In this document: in pieces, positions 49,257-58,265 of the stretch
How the letters are laid out: each line of letters begins with the position of its first letter
Numbering within the stretch: position 1 is the first letter of the stretch
Translations under genes and position numbers: made by a program
DNA from: Pseudomonadota bacterium
GTDB taxonomy: Bacteria > Chloroflexota > UBA6077 > JAJPGT01
Direction of reading: 5' to 3'
NCBI GenBank assembly: GCA_021325655.1
Contig: JAJPGT010000087.1
Coordinates: forward strand, 34,226 to 98,225
DNA: 64,000 nt
Notes under the pieces: model-generated
Database searches by the model: none
What the model saw: only the letters and a program-made list of their open reading frames with translations
Told to the model about the DNA's origin: nothing

Positions 49257-50174
49257 CCGAGCGTCGTCGTCGAGAACCTGCGCTACGGCTACCCGCCGCT
49301 GCAGCCCGGAGCGCCGCAAACGCTCGTGCTGAAGGGCGTCGACCTGCGGATCGAGGCGGGCGAGGCACTGGCGCTGATGGGCGCCCCGGGCGCCGGGAAG
49401 AGCACCTTCTGCCGAGCACTGATGGGGCTGGTGCCGCACCTGACCGGCGGAGTGTTCGGTGGCCGGGTGGAGGTGCTCGGACACGACACGCGCCGGGTCC
49501 GGCCGCCTGAGCTGGCCGGGCTGGTGGCGATCGTCTTCGACGACCCGGAGACGCAGTTGTTCAACCTGACGGTGGAGGATGAGGTCGCCTTCGGCCCGGA
49601 GAGCCTGGGGCTGCCCTCCGCCGAGATCCGGTCGCGGGTGGACGAGGCGCTGGCACTGGTGGGCCTGGACGTGGATCCGCGCCGGGCACCCAGCGAGCTG
49701 TCCGGCGGCCAGCAGCAGCGGCTGGCACTGGCGACCGCGATCGCGATGCACCCGCGGCTGCTCGTGCTCGATGCCCCCACCGCCCAGCTTGACCCGCTTG
49801 GACAGACCGAGTTCTACCAGGCACTGGCCCGGCTGCGGCGGCAGCGCGACCTGACCGTGGTGCTGGCCGAGCCGGATCCGGAGCTGGTCGCGGAGCACGC
49901 GGACCGGGTGGCGATCCTCGCCGAGGGCAGGATCGTACGGGACGGGACACCGGAGGAAGTTTTCGCCGACCCCCGCGCGCTCGCCGCCCTGGGGGTGGCT
50001 GGCCCGGAGGCGAGCGAGGTGGCGTGGCGGGTCAGCCAGCTCGAGGGGGAGGCACTGCAATTCGCCACCGTGGAGCGCGCGGCGCGGGAGCTGGCGCGGC
50101 TGCTCGAGCGGCCGGCAGCCAGTGGCCAGCCCCTGGTTTCCGGCGAGCGCCCCGCCGGGTCTGATGATGCGTGA
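49254..50174 (+). CDS. ECF transporter ATP-binding protein (first subunit), catalytically degenerate
   Basis: A 306-residue ABC ATPase counted from a CTG start. Walker A GAPGAGKST is at 43-51 and signature LSGGQ at 149-153. But the Q-loop Gln is Asp 96 (VFDDPETQ), the catalytic Glu after Walker B is Ala 174 (LVLDAPTAQLD), and the H-switch His is Pro 207 (VVLAEPDPE). It can therefore bind ATP and lend its signature to the partner, but should not hydrolyse ATP at its own site. The partner downstream has the opposite set. The C-terminal 70 residues form the usual ECF-type tail. GTG 49326 would remove the first strand and is rejected. Confidence 0.85.
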   Translation: MPSVVVENLRYGYPPLQPGAPQTLVLKGVDLRIEAGEALALMGAPGAGKSTFCRALMGLVPHLTGGVFGGRVEVLGHDTRRVRPPELAGLVAIVFDDPETQLFNLTVEDEVAFGPESLGLPSAEIRSRVDEALALVGLDVDPRRAPSELSGGQQQRLALATAIAMHPRLLVLDAPTAQLDPLGQTEFYQALARLRRQRDLTVVLAEPDPELVAEHADRVAILAEGRIVRDGTPEEVFADPRALAALGVAGPEASEVAWRVSQLEGEALQFATVERAARELARLLERPAASGQPLVSGERPAGSDDA

Positions 50175-50209
50175 CATGCTGGCGCCGGCCAGGAGCGGCT
50201 GCGGGCGGC

Positions 50210-51058
50210 ATGCCTGAGCACCCACCACTCATCCAGGTGCAGGACGTCTGGTTCACCTACCCTGGCGGGGTGCAAGCGCTGCGGGGCGTGAACCTTCAGG
50301 TCTCCGCCGGGGAGCGGCTGGCGCTGCTCGGGCGCAACGGCTCGGGCAAGACCACCCTCGCCAAGCACCTAAATGGACTGCTCGTCCCGACCCGGGGCCG
50401 GGTGCTGGTGGCCGGTGTGGAGACGGTGGGGCAGGACGTCGGCCGGCTGGCGGCGCTGGTGGGCTACGTCTTCCAGAACCCGGACCACCAGCTCTTCAGT
50501 CGCAGTGTCCGCGAGGAGCTCGCCTTCGGGCCGCGCAACCTGGGGCTGCCGCCCGGCGAGGTCGCTCGGCGGGTAGAGGCAGCCCTGCGGCAGTTCGGTC
50601 TGGAGGAGGCCGCCGACACCCCGCCGGCGATTCTCGGCTTCGCCGAGCGACGCCTGGTGGCGGTCGCCTCAGTCGTGGCGATGCGCCCGGCGGCGCTGGT
50701 GCTCGACGAGCCGTTCGCCGGGCTGAGCTGGCCGAGCGTGGTCCGGCTGGGCATGCTGCTGGTCCAGTTGGCCGCGGCCGGCCACGCCATCATCCTTATC
50801 ACCCACCAGATGCGCGCCGTCGCCGCGTTCGCCGAGCGCTGCGTAGTACTGGACGACGGCCGGGTGCTGGCGGACCGCCCGACACGCGAGACGCTGGTCG
50901 ACCAGCCGCTCCTGAAGCGGGCGGCGCTGGCGCCCCCAGCGATGGTCCGCCTCGGCCAGCAGCTCCGCCCCTACGGCTTCAGTGGCCGGACGCTGCGTGT
51001 CGACGAGCTGGTCGAGGAGTACCAGCGGCTGCGTGGCGCGCGGCGGGAGCGACGATGA
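50210..51058 (+). CDS. ECF transporter ATP-binding protein (second subunit), signature motif lost
   Basis: A 282-residue ABC ATPase. Walker A GRNGSGKTT at 41-49, Q-loop Gln 89 (YVFQNPDHQLF), catalytic Glu 167 (LVLDEPFAGL) and His 199 (LITHQMR) are intact. The signature LSGGQ is replaced by LGFAE (142-146), and the D-loop Asp by Ser. With the first subunit, which keeps LSGGQ but lacks Q, E and H, only one of the two composite ATP sites is complete. ATG 50210 fits the family start; a GTG at 50171, overlapping the upstream stop, is possible. Confidence 0.87.
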   Translation: MPEHPPLIQVQDVWFTYPGGVQALRGVNLQVSAGERLALLGRNGSGKTTLAKHLNGLLVPTRGRVLVAGVETVGQDVGRLAALVGYVFQNPDHQLFSRSVREELAFGPRNLGLPPGEVARRVEAALRQFGLEEAADTPPAILGFAERRLVAVASVVAMRPAALVLDEPFAGLSWPSVVRLGMLLVQLAAAGHAIILITHQMRAVAAFAERCVVLDDGRVLADRPTRETLVDQPLLKRAALAPPAMVRLGQQLRPYGFSGRTLRVDELVEEYQRLRGARRERR

Positions 51059-51858
51059 GCGCCTCACTCGCCTGGTATCAGCCTGGCACCTCCTGGCTGC
51101 ACCGGCTGGACCCGCGGCCGAAGCTGGTGTTCACCGTCGCGGCCACCGTGGCGCTCGTTTCGCTGGAGAGCATCCTGGCCATGCTCATCTTCCTGGCGCT
51201 GGCGCACCTGGTGCTTCTCTCCAGCGGGATCAGCCCCCGCCGGCTGCTGGGACTGTGGCGGACGCTCGGCCCACTGCTGCTCATCATCCTGATCGTCCAG
51301 CCGCTGCTGTCCCCTGAAGGCGAGCAGACACTGCTCGCGCTCGGGCCACTGCGGATCACCGTGCTGGGGATCGCCCTCTCGGTGGCGCTGGCGCTGCGGC
51401 TGGTGGCGGTCGCCTTCGGCTGGTACGCGCTGCTGATGACCACCCCGCAGAGCGACCTGGTGCAGGCGCTGGTGCAGCTCGGGCTTCCAGTCGCCTGGGG
51501 GCTGGTGGTCGCGATGGCGCTGCGCTATCCCAGCACCTTGCAGGCGCTGTACGTGACGGTGCGGGAGGCACAGCAGTCGCGCGGGTTGCGGCTGGAGGGA
51601 CGCGGGCTGCTGGGACGGGCCCGGGCGCAGCTCCCCGTCCTGGTCGCGATGCTCGTCGCCGCGCTGCGCTCGATCGAGCGGCTGGCGATGGCGCTGGAGG
51701 CGCGCGGCTTCGGCGGGCCGGCTCGGCGGAGCGCGCTGCGCGCCCCGCGGATGCGCCCGCTGGACTGGCTGGCGCTCGTGCTCACCCTCGGCGCCTTCGC
51801 CGCGGTGCTGGCGGCCCGAATCACCCTCGGCCTCGGCGCCGACCCGCTCAGCCCCTAG
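51055..51858 (+). CDS. ecfT: ECF transporter transmembrane component
   Basis: A 267-residue membrane protein with about five to six helices. Near the N-terminus is LHRLDPRPKLVFTVAATVALVSLES, the EcfT start motif (hRLDPRxKL). The two coupling helices with the A-R-G type motifs are visible as EAQQSRGLRLEGRG and EARGFGGPARRSAL. It joins the S component to the two ATPases. It starts by ATGA overlap with the second ATPase gene. The four genes form one coupled operon, a dedicated (group I) ECF transporter. Confidence 0.92.
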   Translation: MSASLAWYQPGTSWLHRLDPRPKLVFTVAATVALVSLESILAMLIFLALAHLVLLSSGISPRRLLGLWRTLGPLLLIILIVQPLLSPEGEQTLLALGPLRITVLGIALSVALALRLVAVAFGWYALLMTTPQSDLVQALVQLGLPVAWGLVVAMALRYPSTLQALYVTVREAQQSRGLRLEGRGLLGRARAQLPVLVAMLVAALRSIERLAMALEARGFGGPARRSALRAPRMRPLDWLALVLTLGAFAAVLAARITLGLGADPLSP

Positions 51859-51872
51859 CGCGGCGCGCTGCA

Positions 51873-52751
51873 TCAGAGTGGATCGACCAGGTTGAGCGAG
51901 CGGATGTGCCGCTGCGACAGCAGCGCCAGGACGAGCGCCGGCAGCAGTGAGATCACCGCCGCGGCCGGCCCACCGCTGCTCACGTTCAGCGGCGCGGTCT
52001 GCGCCCGCGAGCCGGCGGTGAGGATCAGCGCGAAGAAGAACTCGTTCCAGGTGGTCAGAAAGGCGATCACCGCGCAGACGGCGATGCCGGGGCGAGCGAT
52101 AGGCAGGACCACCCGGGTCATCGCCTGGAAGCGCGTCAGCCCGTCGACCCGGGCCGCGCGCTCCAGGGTGGCCGGAAGGGCCGCCAGCAGGCCGCTCATC
52201 ACCCAGGCGACTAGCGGGATCGTCAGCGTCAGGTGCGCGATCACCAGGCCCGGCAGCGTCCCGACCAGTTCGAGCTTGCTGAACAGGATAGAGAACGGGA
52301 TCAGCACCGCGATCGGCGGGTAGGCGCGTGTCAGCAGCAGCCCCACTAGCAGCGCCACCCGGTAGCGGAACCGCAGCCGCGCCAGCGCGTAGGCCGCGGG
52401 CAGCGCCAGCAGGAGCGTGAGCGGAACGACGGCGAGCGCCACCAGCAGGCTGTTCCGCCAGCCCTCCAGCGGAAGCCGGTTGTCCCCGCCGGGGGCGATC
52501 AGCCCGCCATCCGGCGGCAGCAGGCGGAGCTGCAGCAGGGCGACGTATCGTCGGAGGTGCGGGGCATGCGGATACAGGTGCGCGGGGCGGCTAAGCAGCT
52601 CCTCTGGATTCACGACGCTGGTGACAACCAGCCAGTAGAGCGGGACGAGCGTCCAGATGAGCAGCCCCAGAGCAGGGAGGGCGATCAAGCCCCGGCGCAC
52701 GCCGGCACGCCAGGGCAGGGAACGGGAGGGACGTGGGAGCCCGAGGGCCAT
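51873..52751 (-). CDS. Orphan carbohydrate ABC permease (MalG type)
   Basis: A 292-residue permease with six membrane segments and an EAA loop LERAARVDGLTRFQAMTRVVLPIARPG at about residues 194-220. An unusual loop with LLPPDGGLIAPGGDN lies after the first helix. No MalF-type partner, binding protein or ATPase is next to it, so it may be what is left of an operon or use partners from elsewhere. TACAAA lies seven bases before ATG 52751, suggesting its own leaderless promoter. It converges with ecfT with 14 bases between stops. Confidence 0.85.
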   Translation of the reverse strand: MALGLPRPSRSLPWRAGVRRGLIALPALGLLIWTLVPLYWLVVTSVVNPEELLSRPAHLYPHAPHLRRYVALLQLRLLPPDGGLIAPGGDNRLPLEGWRNSLLVALAVVPLTLLLALPAAYALARLRFRYRVALLVGLLLTRAYPPIAVLIPFSILFSKLELVGTLPGLVIAHLTLTIPLVAWVMSGLLAALPATLERAARVDGLTRFQAMTRVVLPIARPGIAVCAVIAFLTTWNEFFFALILTAGSRAQTAPLNVSSGGPAAAVISLLPALVLALLSQRHIRSLNLVDPL

Positions 52752-52800
52752 ACTCTGTTTTGTAGCCCGCCGCGGCCTGCACGGGCCAGGCTGCGCGCCG

Positions 52801-53013
52801 TCAGAGGGCGATGATCAGGAAGACGCCCAGCAACAGCACGGCGATGGAGAAGACGATCCCGATGCCCAGCAGGACGAGCAGCCCGATCAGCAGCCAGTCG
52901 AATGCTGACAGGCGCCGGCGGCGCGACGCGGTGGATGGAGCAGGCCAGCTCCACCCCTCGGTTCGGGCAAGCTCTTGAAACAGTGGGTGGAGCGCTGGCG
53001 CATCCTGCTGCAT
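52801..53013 (-). CDS. Small membrane protein of unknown function
   Basis: A 70-residue protein. Residues 1-35 are polar, with a SRRRR cluster just before a long hydrophobic stretch at about 38-70 (WLLIGLLVLLGIGIVFSIAVLLLGVFLIIAL), enough for one long helix or a hairpin of two. The basic cluster before it suggests a cytoplasmic N-terminus. No family recognised. The ATG at 53013 has AAAGG-like bases upstream. It precedes the orphan permease on the same strand. Confidence 0.6.
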   Translation of the reverse strand: MQQDAPALHPLFQELARTEGWSWPAPSTASRRRRLSAFDWLLIGLLVLLGIGIVFSIAVLLLGVFLIIAL

Positions 53014-53177
53014 CGCAAGTCCTTTCTGAAGCGCCAGGCCGGGGTCGCGGCTGGTGCCAGGGATATCCTAGCATGGCCGCGTGGCGCCGGTGCGAGCCCC
53101 CGGACGGCCAGCGGCCGCGGGGAGAGCCACCGCTCGGGGCGCGCGTGGACGGCATGCCCGCTGCCCGGCGCGAGCGG

Positions 53178-53927
53178 TCATCCGGCCCTGACCGGCTCCA
53201 GCAGCCAGCCCACCATCTCCAGGCGGCGGGAGAAGTGCAGTAGCGGCGGGACGTCGGGCAGGCGGATGCCGTGCGCGGCCACGAGCCCATCCAGGCGCAG
53301 CTCCGCCTCCGCCGGCTGCAGCGGCCAGGGGACGTGGTCGATCTCCAGCCGGTACAGCCGCCCCCCGCGGCTGGCGGCATACAGGCAGTAGCGGTCTGTC
53401 AGGAACGACTCCAGCGATCCGAGCGACGCCTCGAAGACCGGCCCGGTCGGACGGTAGCGTCCCTCGAACCGGGCCGGGGGTGCGCCCGGATGCGTTCGCT
53501 GGCTGGTATAGTGCAGCCAGTCTCCCGCGCGCTCCAGGCGCATCCGGGCGCGGAAGTACGGCAGGCGGAACCAGCGTCGCGCCGCCCAGACCGCCAGTGG
53601 GCTGGCCGCGTCCAGGCTGTAGAACCAGACGCCCGGTTTTTCGCCATCCGGCCCGCGCACGTAGGTGCGGACGTTCAGCTCCGGGAACGTGGACAGCCCG
53701 GGTAGTGGCGGCAGCCAGCGGGGTCGCAGCCCGCTGAGCCGGAACGGCACCACTCCCACCCACGCCTGGCCGTTGTAGCCGTCCAGCCGCAGCCCTGGCG
53801 GCAGCGTTGGCAGCAACTGCGCCGGCTCCACCGGCCAGTGGGCGAACAGCAGCTCGTTCCATACCTGCCGCATCGCCCAGGGCGCGGACGGCACCGGCCA
53901 GGGGCGATGGGGCGGAAGCCGGCTCAT
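53178..53927 (-). CDS. DUF2071 (YqjF-like) protein
   Basis: A 249-residue protein. The pattern LLFAHWPVEPAQLLPTLPPGLRLD at the start, WVGVVPFRLSGLRPR, FPELNVRTYVRGPDGEKPGVWFYSLDA and the end PLLHFSRRLEMVGWLLEPV are the marks of DUF2071, a family related in fold to acetoacetate decarboxylase. The function is unknown in general. The frame opens at ATG 53927; an internal ATG before RQVWNELL is another possible start. The gene lies after the oligopeptide ABC genes on the same strand with a 176-base gap and may be separate. Confidence 0.85.
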   Translation of the reverse strand: MSRLPPHRPWPVPSAPWAMRQVWNELLFAHWPVEPAQLLPTLPPGLRLDGYNGQAWVGVVPFRLSGLRPRWLPPLPGLSTFPELNVRTYVRGPDGEKPGVWFYSLDAASPLAVWAARRWFRLPYFRARMRLERAGDWLHYTSQRTHPGAPPARFEGRYRPTGPVFEASLGSLESFLTDRYCLYAASRGGRLYRLEIDHVPWPLQPAEAELRLDGLVAAHGIRLPDVPPLLHFSRRLEMVGWLLEPVRAG

Positions 53928-54103
53928 TCCACCTCCCCGTGTCTACGCCGCGCAGGCGGGCTGGACGCCTGCCGCCGTCTCAGCGAGCCGTACCAGCCGC
54001 GTGAGGAGCGGCAGCCTGCGCGCCCTCGCGGGAGCGACGGGGCAGGCCGGGCGCCGCCCGCGCCCGGCCCGGACGTGCTGGCCGAGCCTGGCCAGCACCA
54101 GGG

Positions 54104-55057
54104 TTATGCCCGCTCCACCCCTCGCGCCTCGCGCTTGCCCACCAGCACCCGCGGGTCGATCGCGTCGCGGATGCCTTCGCCGATCAGGTTGATCGAGAGC
54201 ACCGAGAGCAGAATCATCAGGCCGGGGAAGGCGGCGATCCAGGGAGCGTCGAAGATCGCCGCCTGGGCGTTGAATAGCATGTTGCCCCAGCTTGGCGTTG
54301 GCGGCTGGATCCCGAGCCCCAGGTAGCTCAGCCCGGTCTCGGTCAGGATCGCGTTGCCCACGGTGAGCGTCGCCGCGACCGTCAGCGGCGCCAGGGTGTT
54401 GGGCACCAGGTGGCGGGTGATGATCCGCCCCGGCGGGGCGCCCAGCGCGCGAGCCGCCAGGACGAAGTCGCTCTCGCGCAATACCAGGATGTTGGCTCGG
54501 ACGATGCGGGCGATCTCCATCCAGGAGAGCGTGGTGATGGCGATAATGGTGGTCCACAGGCCCGGCCCGAGCACCGCGGCCAGAACGATCAGTGAGAAGA
54601 ACCAGGGGATCGCCAGCAGGGCGTCGGCGAAACGCATGATCACCTCGTCCAGCCAGCCGCCGAAGAAGCCGGCTACCGTCCCGGCCAGCAGCCCGATCAG
54701 CACCCCCAGCACCGACACCAGCAGCCCGACAGCGAGCGACACCCGGCCCGCCACCAGCAGCCGGGCAAAGATGTCCCGCCCAACCTCGTCGGTTCCCAGC
54801 GGGTGGCGCAGCGAGGGCGCCTGCTTGAGCGCGCTGGTGTCGGTGAAGTAGGCGGCGTTGGCCGGGAGCGCCAGCGCGCCGAGCAGCACCGCGGTCACGA
54901 TCACCCCGAGCAGCAGCAGCCCGAGCAGGGCGGCGCGGTGCTGGCGGAAGCGGAGCCAGCTCGCGTGCGCCCAGCCCCGCTGCGTTGGGGCCGGCGCCGC
55001 CAGGGCCGGGGCAGCCGTTCGCGTGCCGGTGGCTGTCACCGTCGCCCCCCGGGCCAC
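54104..55057 (-). CDS. Oligopeptide/dipeptide ABC permease (DppC/OppC type)
   Basis: A 317-residue permease. The N-terminal OppC-type region (WLRFRQHRAALLGLLLLGVIV) is followed by a loop with HPLGTDEVGRDIFARLL, the signature of this family, then five further helices and the EAA loop ESDFVLAARALGAPPGRIITRHLVPN. It pairs with the DppB-type protein encoded just upstream. The start is GTG 55057. No ATPase genes (DppD/DppF) are in the window. Confidence 0.92.
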   Translation of the reverse strand: MARGATVTATGTRTAAPALAAPAPTQRGWAHASWLRFRQHRAALLGLLLLGVIVTAVLLGALALPANAAYFTDTSALKQAPSLRHPLGTDEVGRDIFARLLVAGRVSLAVGLLVSVLGVLIGLLAGTVAGFFGGWLDEVIMRFADALLAIPWFFSLIVLAAVLGPGLWTTIIAITTLSWMEIARIVRANILVLRESDFVLAARALGAPPGRIITRHLVPNTLAPLTVAATLTVGNAILTETGLSYLGLGIQPPTPSWGNMLFNAQAAIFDAPWIAAFPGLMILLSVLSINLIGEGIRDAIDPRVLVGKREARGVERA

Positions 55058-55159
55058 GCGTGTGCCACCCGGCCCCCGCCCGGGCGGCGCGCCGGCCAGG
55101 CTGCCTCTGGTGCCCGCTCCCGCTCGGAGAGCAGCAGGGTGAGGGAGGGCGCAGTCCCG

Positions 55160-56125
<966 letters not shown>

Positions 56126-56206
56126 GGGCGCTCCGTTGGGTGCAGGCTCCCGGCTCCAGGTGCCCGCGGGATTGGGGCCCTGCCAGCGGGAGCCTCATCC
56201 ACGAGA

Positions 56207-57889
56207 CTACTCCTCCAGGTGCCACTCCTCCACATTCCCCAGCCACATCGCGACCGGGTCGGCCTGGTGCTGAATGCCCTTGAGCTTGGCCGAGGCGATC
56301 AGGATGTCCGTCTTGTCGTAGAGGAAGATGTCGTACACGTTATCGTAGATGATCTGCTGGGCCTGGTCGAGGCACTGCTTGCGCACGCTGACGTCGAACG
56401 ACTGCAGCTCGCAGGTCAGCGCCTTGTCCAGATCAGGATTCGAGACGCCGATCCAGTTCTGGCCGCCCTGATTGCTCGGTGAGGTGATCTGGCTGGTGAG
56501 GTAGAAGCGCGAGATGTCGGGGTCGGGGCCGATGATGCTGTCGGCATACTCGGCGATGTCGTAGTTGCCGGTGGTGACGATCCCGTTCTCGCTGAAGCTG
56601 GCGAAGAGCTGAGCCGGGCGGTAGTTCTTGATCTCCAGCTCGATCCCGGCCTGCTGGAGCTGTTGCTGAAGCACTACCTGGATCTGCTCGCGCACCTGGT
56701 TGCCGCTGGTAGTGCTGTAGGTCAGGTGCAAGCGCATCCCGTTCTTGGCACGGATACCATCCACCCCTTTCACCCAACCAGCCTGATCAAGGAGCTGATT
56801 GGCCTTGTCCAGGTCGTGCGGCCAGGGCTTGAGGTTCTGGTTGAAGAATGCCGTACCATCTAGCCAGTTCACCGCCACCGCCGGGATACCGGCTAGCACG
56901 CTCTGCACCAGCGCCTGGCGGTCCAGGGCGTAGTAGATCGCCTGGCGAACCTTCAGATCGGTCAGGATCGGATGCGGCTTCGTCAGGTCGCCCGGCATCC
57001 GCTCATTCAGGTGCCACATCTCGATGTTCGAGCCGGGCACGGGATAGACGGTGACGCCGGGCACCTCCTTCATGACCACGATGTCTGGCTCGTTGAGCTG
57101 AAGCCCGGCGTCCAGGTCGCCCGACTTGAGCTGCGCCAGCATTGCGCTGCGGTCGGTGACCAGCTTGAAGGTGATCTGGTCGAGCTGAGCCGGCTGCATG
57201 TAGTTGGGGTTCTTGACCACTGTTACGTGATCGCCCGATACCCACTCACTGAGCATGAACGGCCCGCTGGTCACCTTCGGCTCACGTGACCAGGCCTTGA
57301 AGTCCTGGCCCTGCAACGCGTGCTCAGGCATCCAGGTGCCGTAGTGTCCGGCCAGCACCAGGCTCAAGAACGGTGCGAAGGGCGCCTTGAGGTGGATGAC
57401 CGCCTGCGTGTCGCTCGGGGTGTCAACCGAGTCGATCTGATCCCAGCCCTGGGTGAGGATCGCGCCGGTGTTCGGGTCCATGACCAGCTTCCAGGTGAAG
57501 ACGAAGTCATGGACGGTCAGTGGCTGGCCATCGGACCACTTCAGGCCGGGCTTGAGGTTGATGGTGATCGTCTTGCCGTCCGCCGAGATCCCGCCGTTGC
57601 CGGTGCTGGGGACGTCGGTCAGCAGGATCGGGATCAGGCTCCCGTCAGGCGCCACTCGCAGCGGGGGCTCCCAGAGCGCCTGCATGATCGAGACGCAGTT
57701 GAAGCAGGAGTTACCAACGATCCAGGTTAGGAAATCGGGCTCCTGCCAGATGCCGACGTTGATCTCGCCACCGGCAGCCCGCGGGGCACTAGCCGGGGCT
57801 GCCCCCGCGCCGGCCGGGATACTCAGCGCCAGGGCCAGGACGAGCAACGCAAGCAGCGCACTGCGCCGAGAACGAACCAGGGTGGCCAT
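56207..57889 (-). CDS. Peptide ABC transporter substrate-binding protein (family 5)
   Basis: A 560-residue exported binding protein. Residues 1-32 are a Sec signal peptide (RRSALLALLVLALALSIPAGAGA) with no lipobox Cys. The mature part has family-5 landmarks: ALWEPPLRVAPDGSLIPILL, INLKPGLKWSDGQPLTVHDFVFTWKL, and LTDLKVRQAIYYALDRQALV. ATG 57889 follows a GGAGGAGAGGAG stretch. A promoter at 58205-58233 gives a leader of roughly 310 bases. It binds a peptide or similar ligand for the DppB/DppC permease pair that follows. Confidence 0.92.
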   Translation of the reverse strand: MATLVRSRRSALLALLVLALALSIPAGAGAAPASAPRAAGGEINVGIWQEPDFLTWIVGNSCFNCVSIMQALWEPPLRVAPDGSLIPILLTDVPSTGNGGISADGKTITINLKPGLKWSDGQPLTVHDFVFTWKLVMDPNTGAILTQGWDQIDSVDTPSDTQAVIHLKAPFAPFLSLVLAGHYGTWMPEHALQGQDFKAWSREPKVTSGPFMLSEWVSGDHVTVVKNPNYMQPAQLDQITFKLVTDRSAMLAQLKSGDLDAGLQLNEPDIVVMKEVPGVTVYPVPGSNIEMWHLNERMPGDLTKPHPILTDLKVRQAIYYALDRQALVQSVLAGIPAVAVNWLDGTAFFNQNLKPWPHDLDKANQLLDQAGWVKGVDGIRAKNGMRLHLTYSTTSGNQVREQIQVVLQQQLQQAGIELEIKNYRPAQLFASFSENGIVTTGNYDIAEYADSIIGPDPDISRFYLTSQITSPSNQGGQNWIGVSNPDLDKALTCELQSFDVSVRKQCLDQAQQIIYDNVYDIFLYDKTDILIASAKLKGIQHQADPVAMWLGNVEEWHLEE

Positions 57890-58265
57890 GCGATGCTCCT
57901 CTCCTCCGTGGGCGTGCACGGGCTGCACACCAGGATCTCCCCTGGGCCGGCGGCGCTCAGACTCGGGCCGAGCTCAGCTCCAGGCACGCGGGCGCCGGGT
58001 CCAGGCGAGCGATCTCGGTTGGCGGCAGGGCGAAGGAAGATGCAGCGCTTCCTTCGGCCAAGCGGCGCTTCTCTGCTCTTGAGCTCCTCCCCGAACTGAG
58101 GGCGGCGCTGCACGCTTGGAGCACGCCCTGCGGCGGCAAGGGGCGAGGGCAGCGATCCCGGCGCAGCGTCGCGATCCTCCTGTGATCCGATTCCCGCGCC
58201 CAACAGCGTAGAGGCAGGCGGTTCGCCAGTCAAGCCTGTGAGACATCCATGCCCGCGCCTGGCCG
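57890..58265 (-). other. Long untranslated leader region of the oligopeptide ABC operon
   Basis: 376 bases between two ABC operons with no convincing gene. On the minus strand a promoter near 58205-58233 would start a transcript of about 310 bases before ATG 57889. The region holds a perfect 9-base-arm hairpin, CGAAGGAAG (58031-58039) with CTTCCTTCG (58048-58056) around an 8-base loop, and a G-rich ribosome site at the end. I could not match a known riboswitch or T-box. Regulation by RNA structure is possible. Confidence 0.4.
58205..58233 (-). promoter_or_regulatory. Sigma-70-type promoter for the oligopeptide ABC operon
   Basis: On the minus strand: TTGACT (58228-58233), a 17-base spacer, TACGCT (58205-58210). 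The spacer contains GGCG-AAC-CGCC, a small dyad that could bind a regulator. It lies 32 bases after the end of the sugar-permease gene and directs transcription toward the binding protein at 57889. Confidence 0.6.

Noticed and set aside
57823..58233. A 136-codon minus-strand frame in the leader of the binding-protein gene
   Set aside because: It overlaps the signal-peptide region in a different frame, begins at the promoter itself and is low-complexity.
57890..58265. T-box or known riboswitch in the leader of the oligopeptide operon
   Set aside because: The conserved T-box sequence (TGGNACCGCG) and specifier loop pattern are not present, and no other riboswitch core could be recognised by eye.
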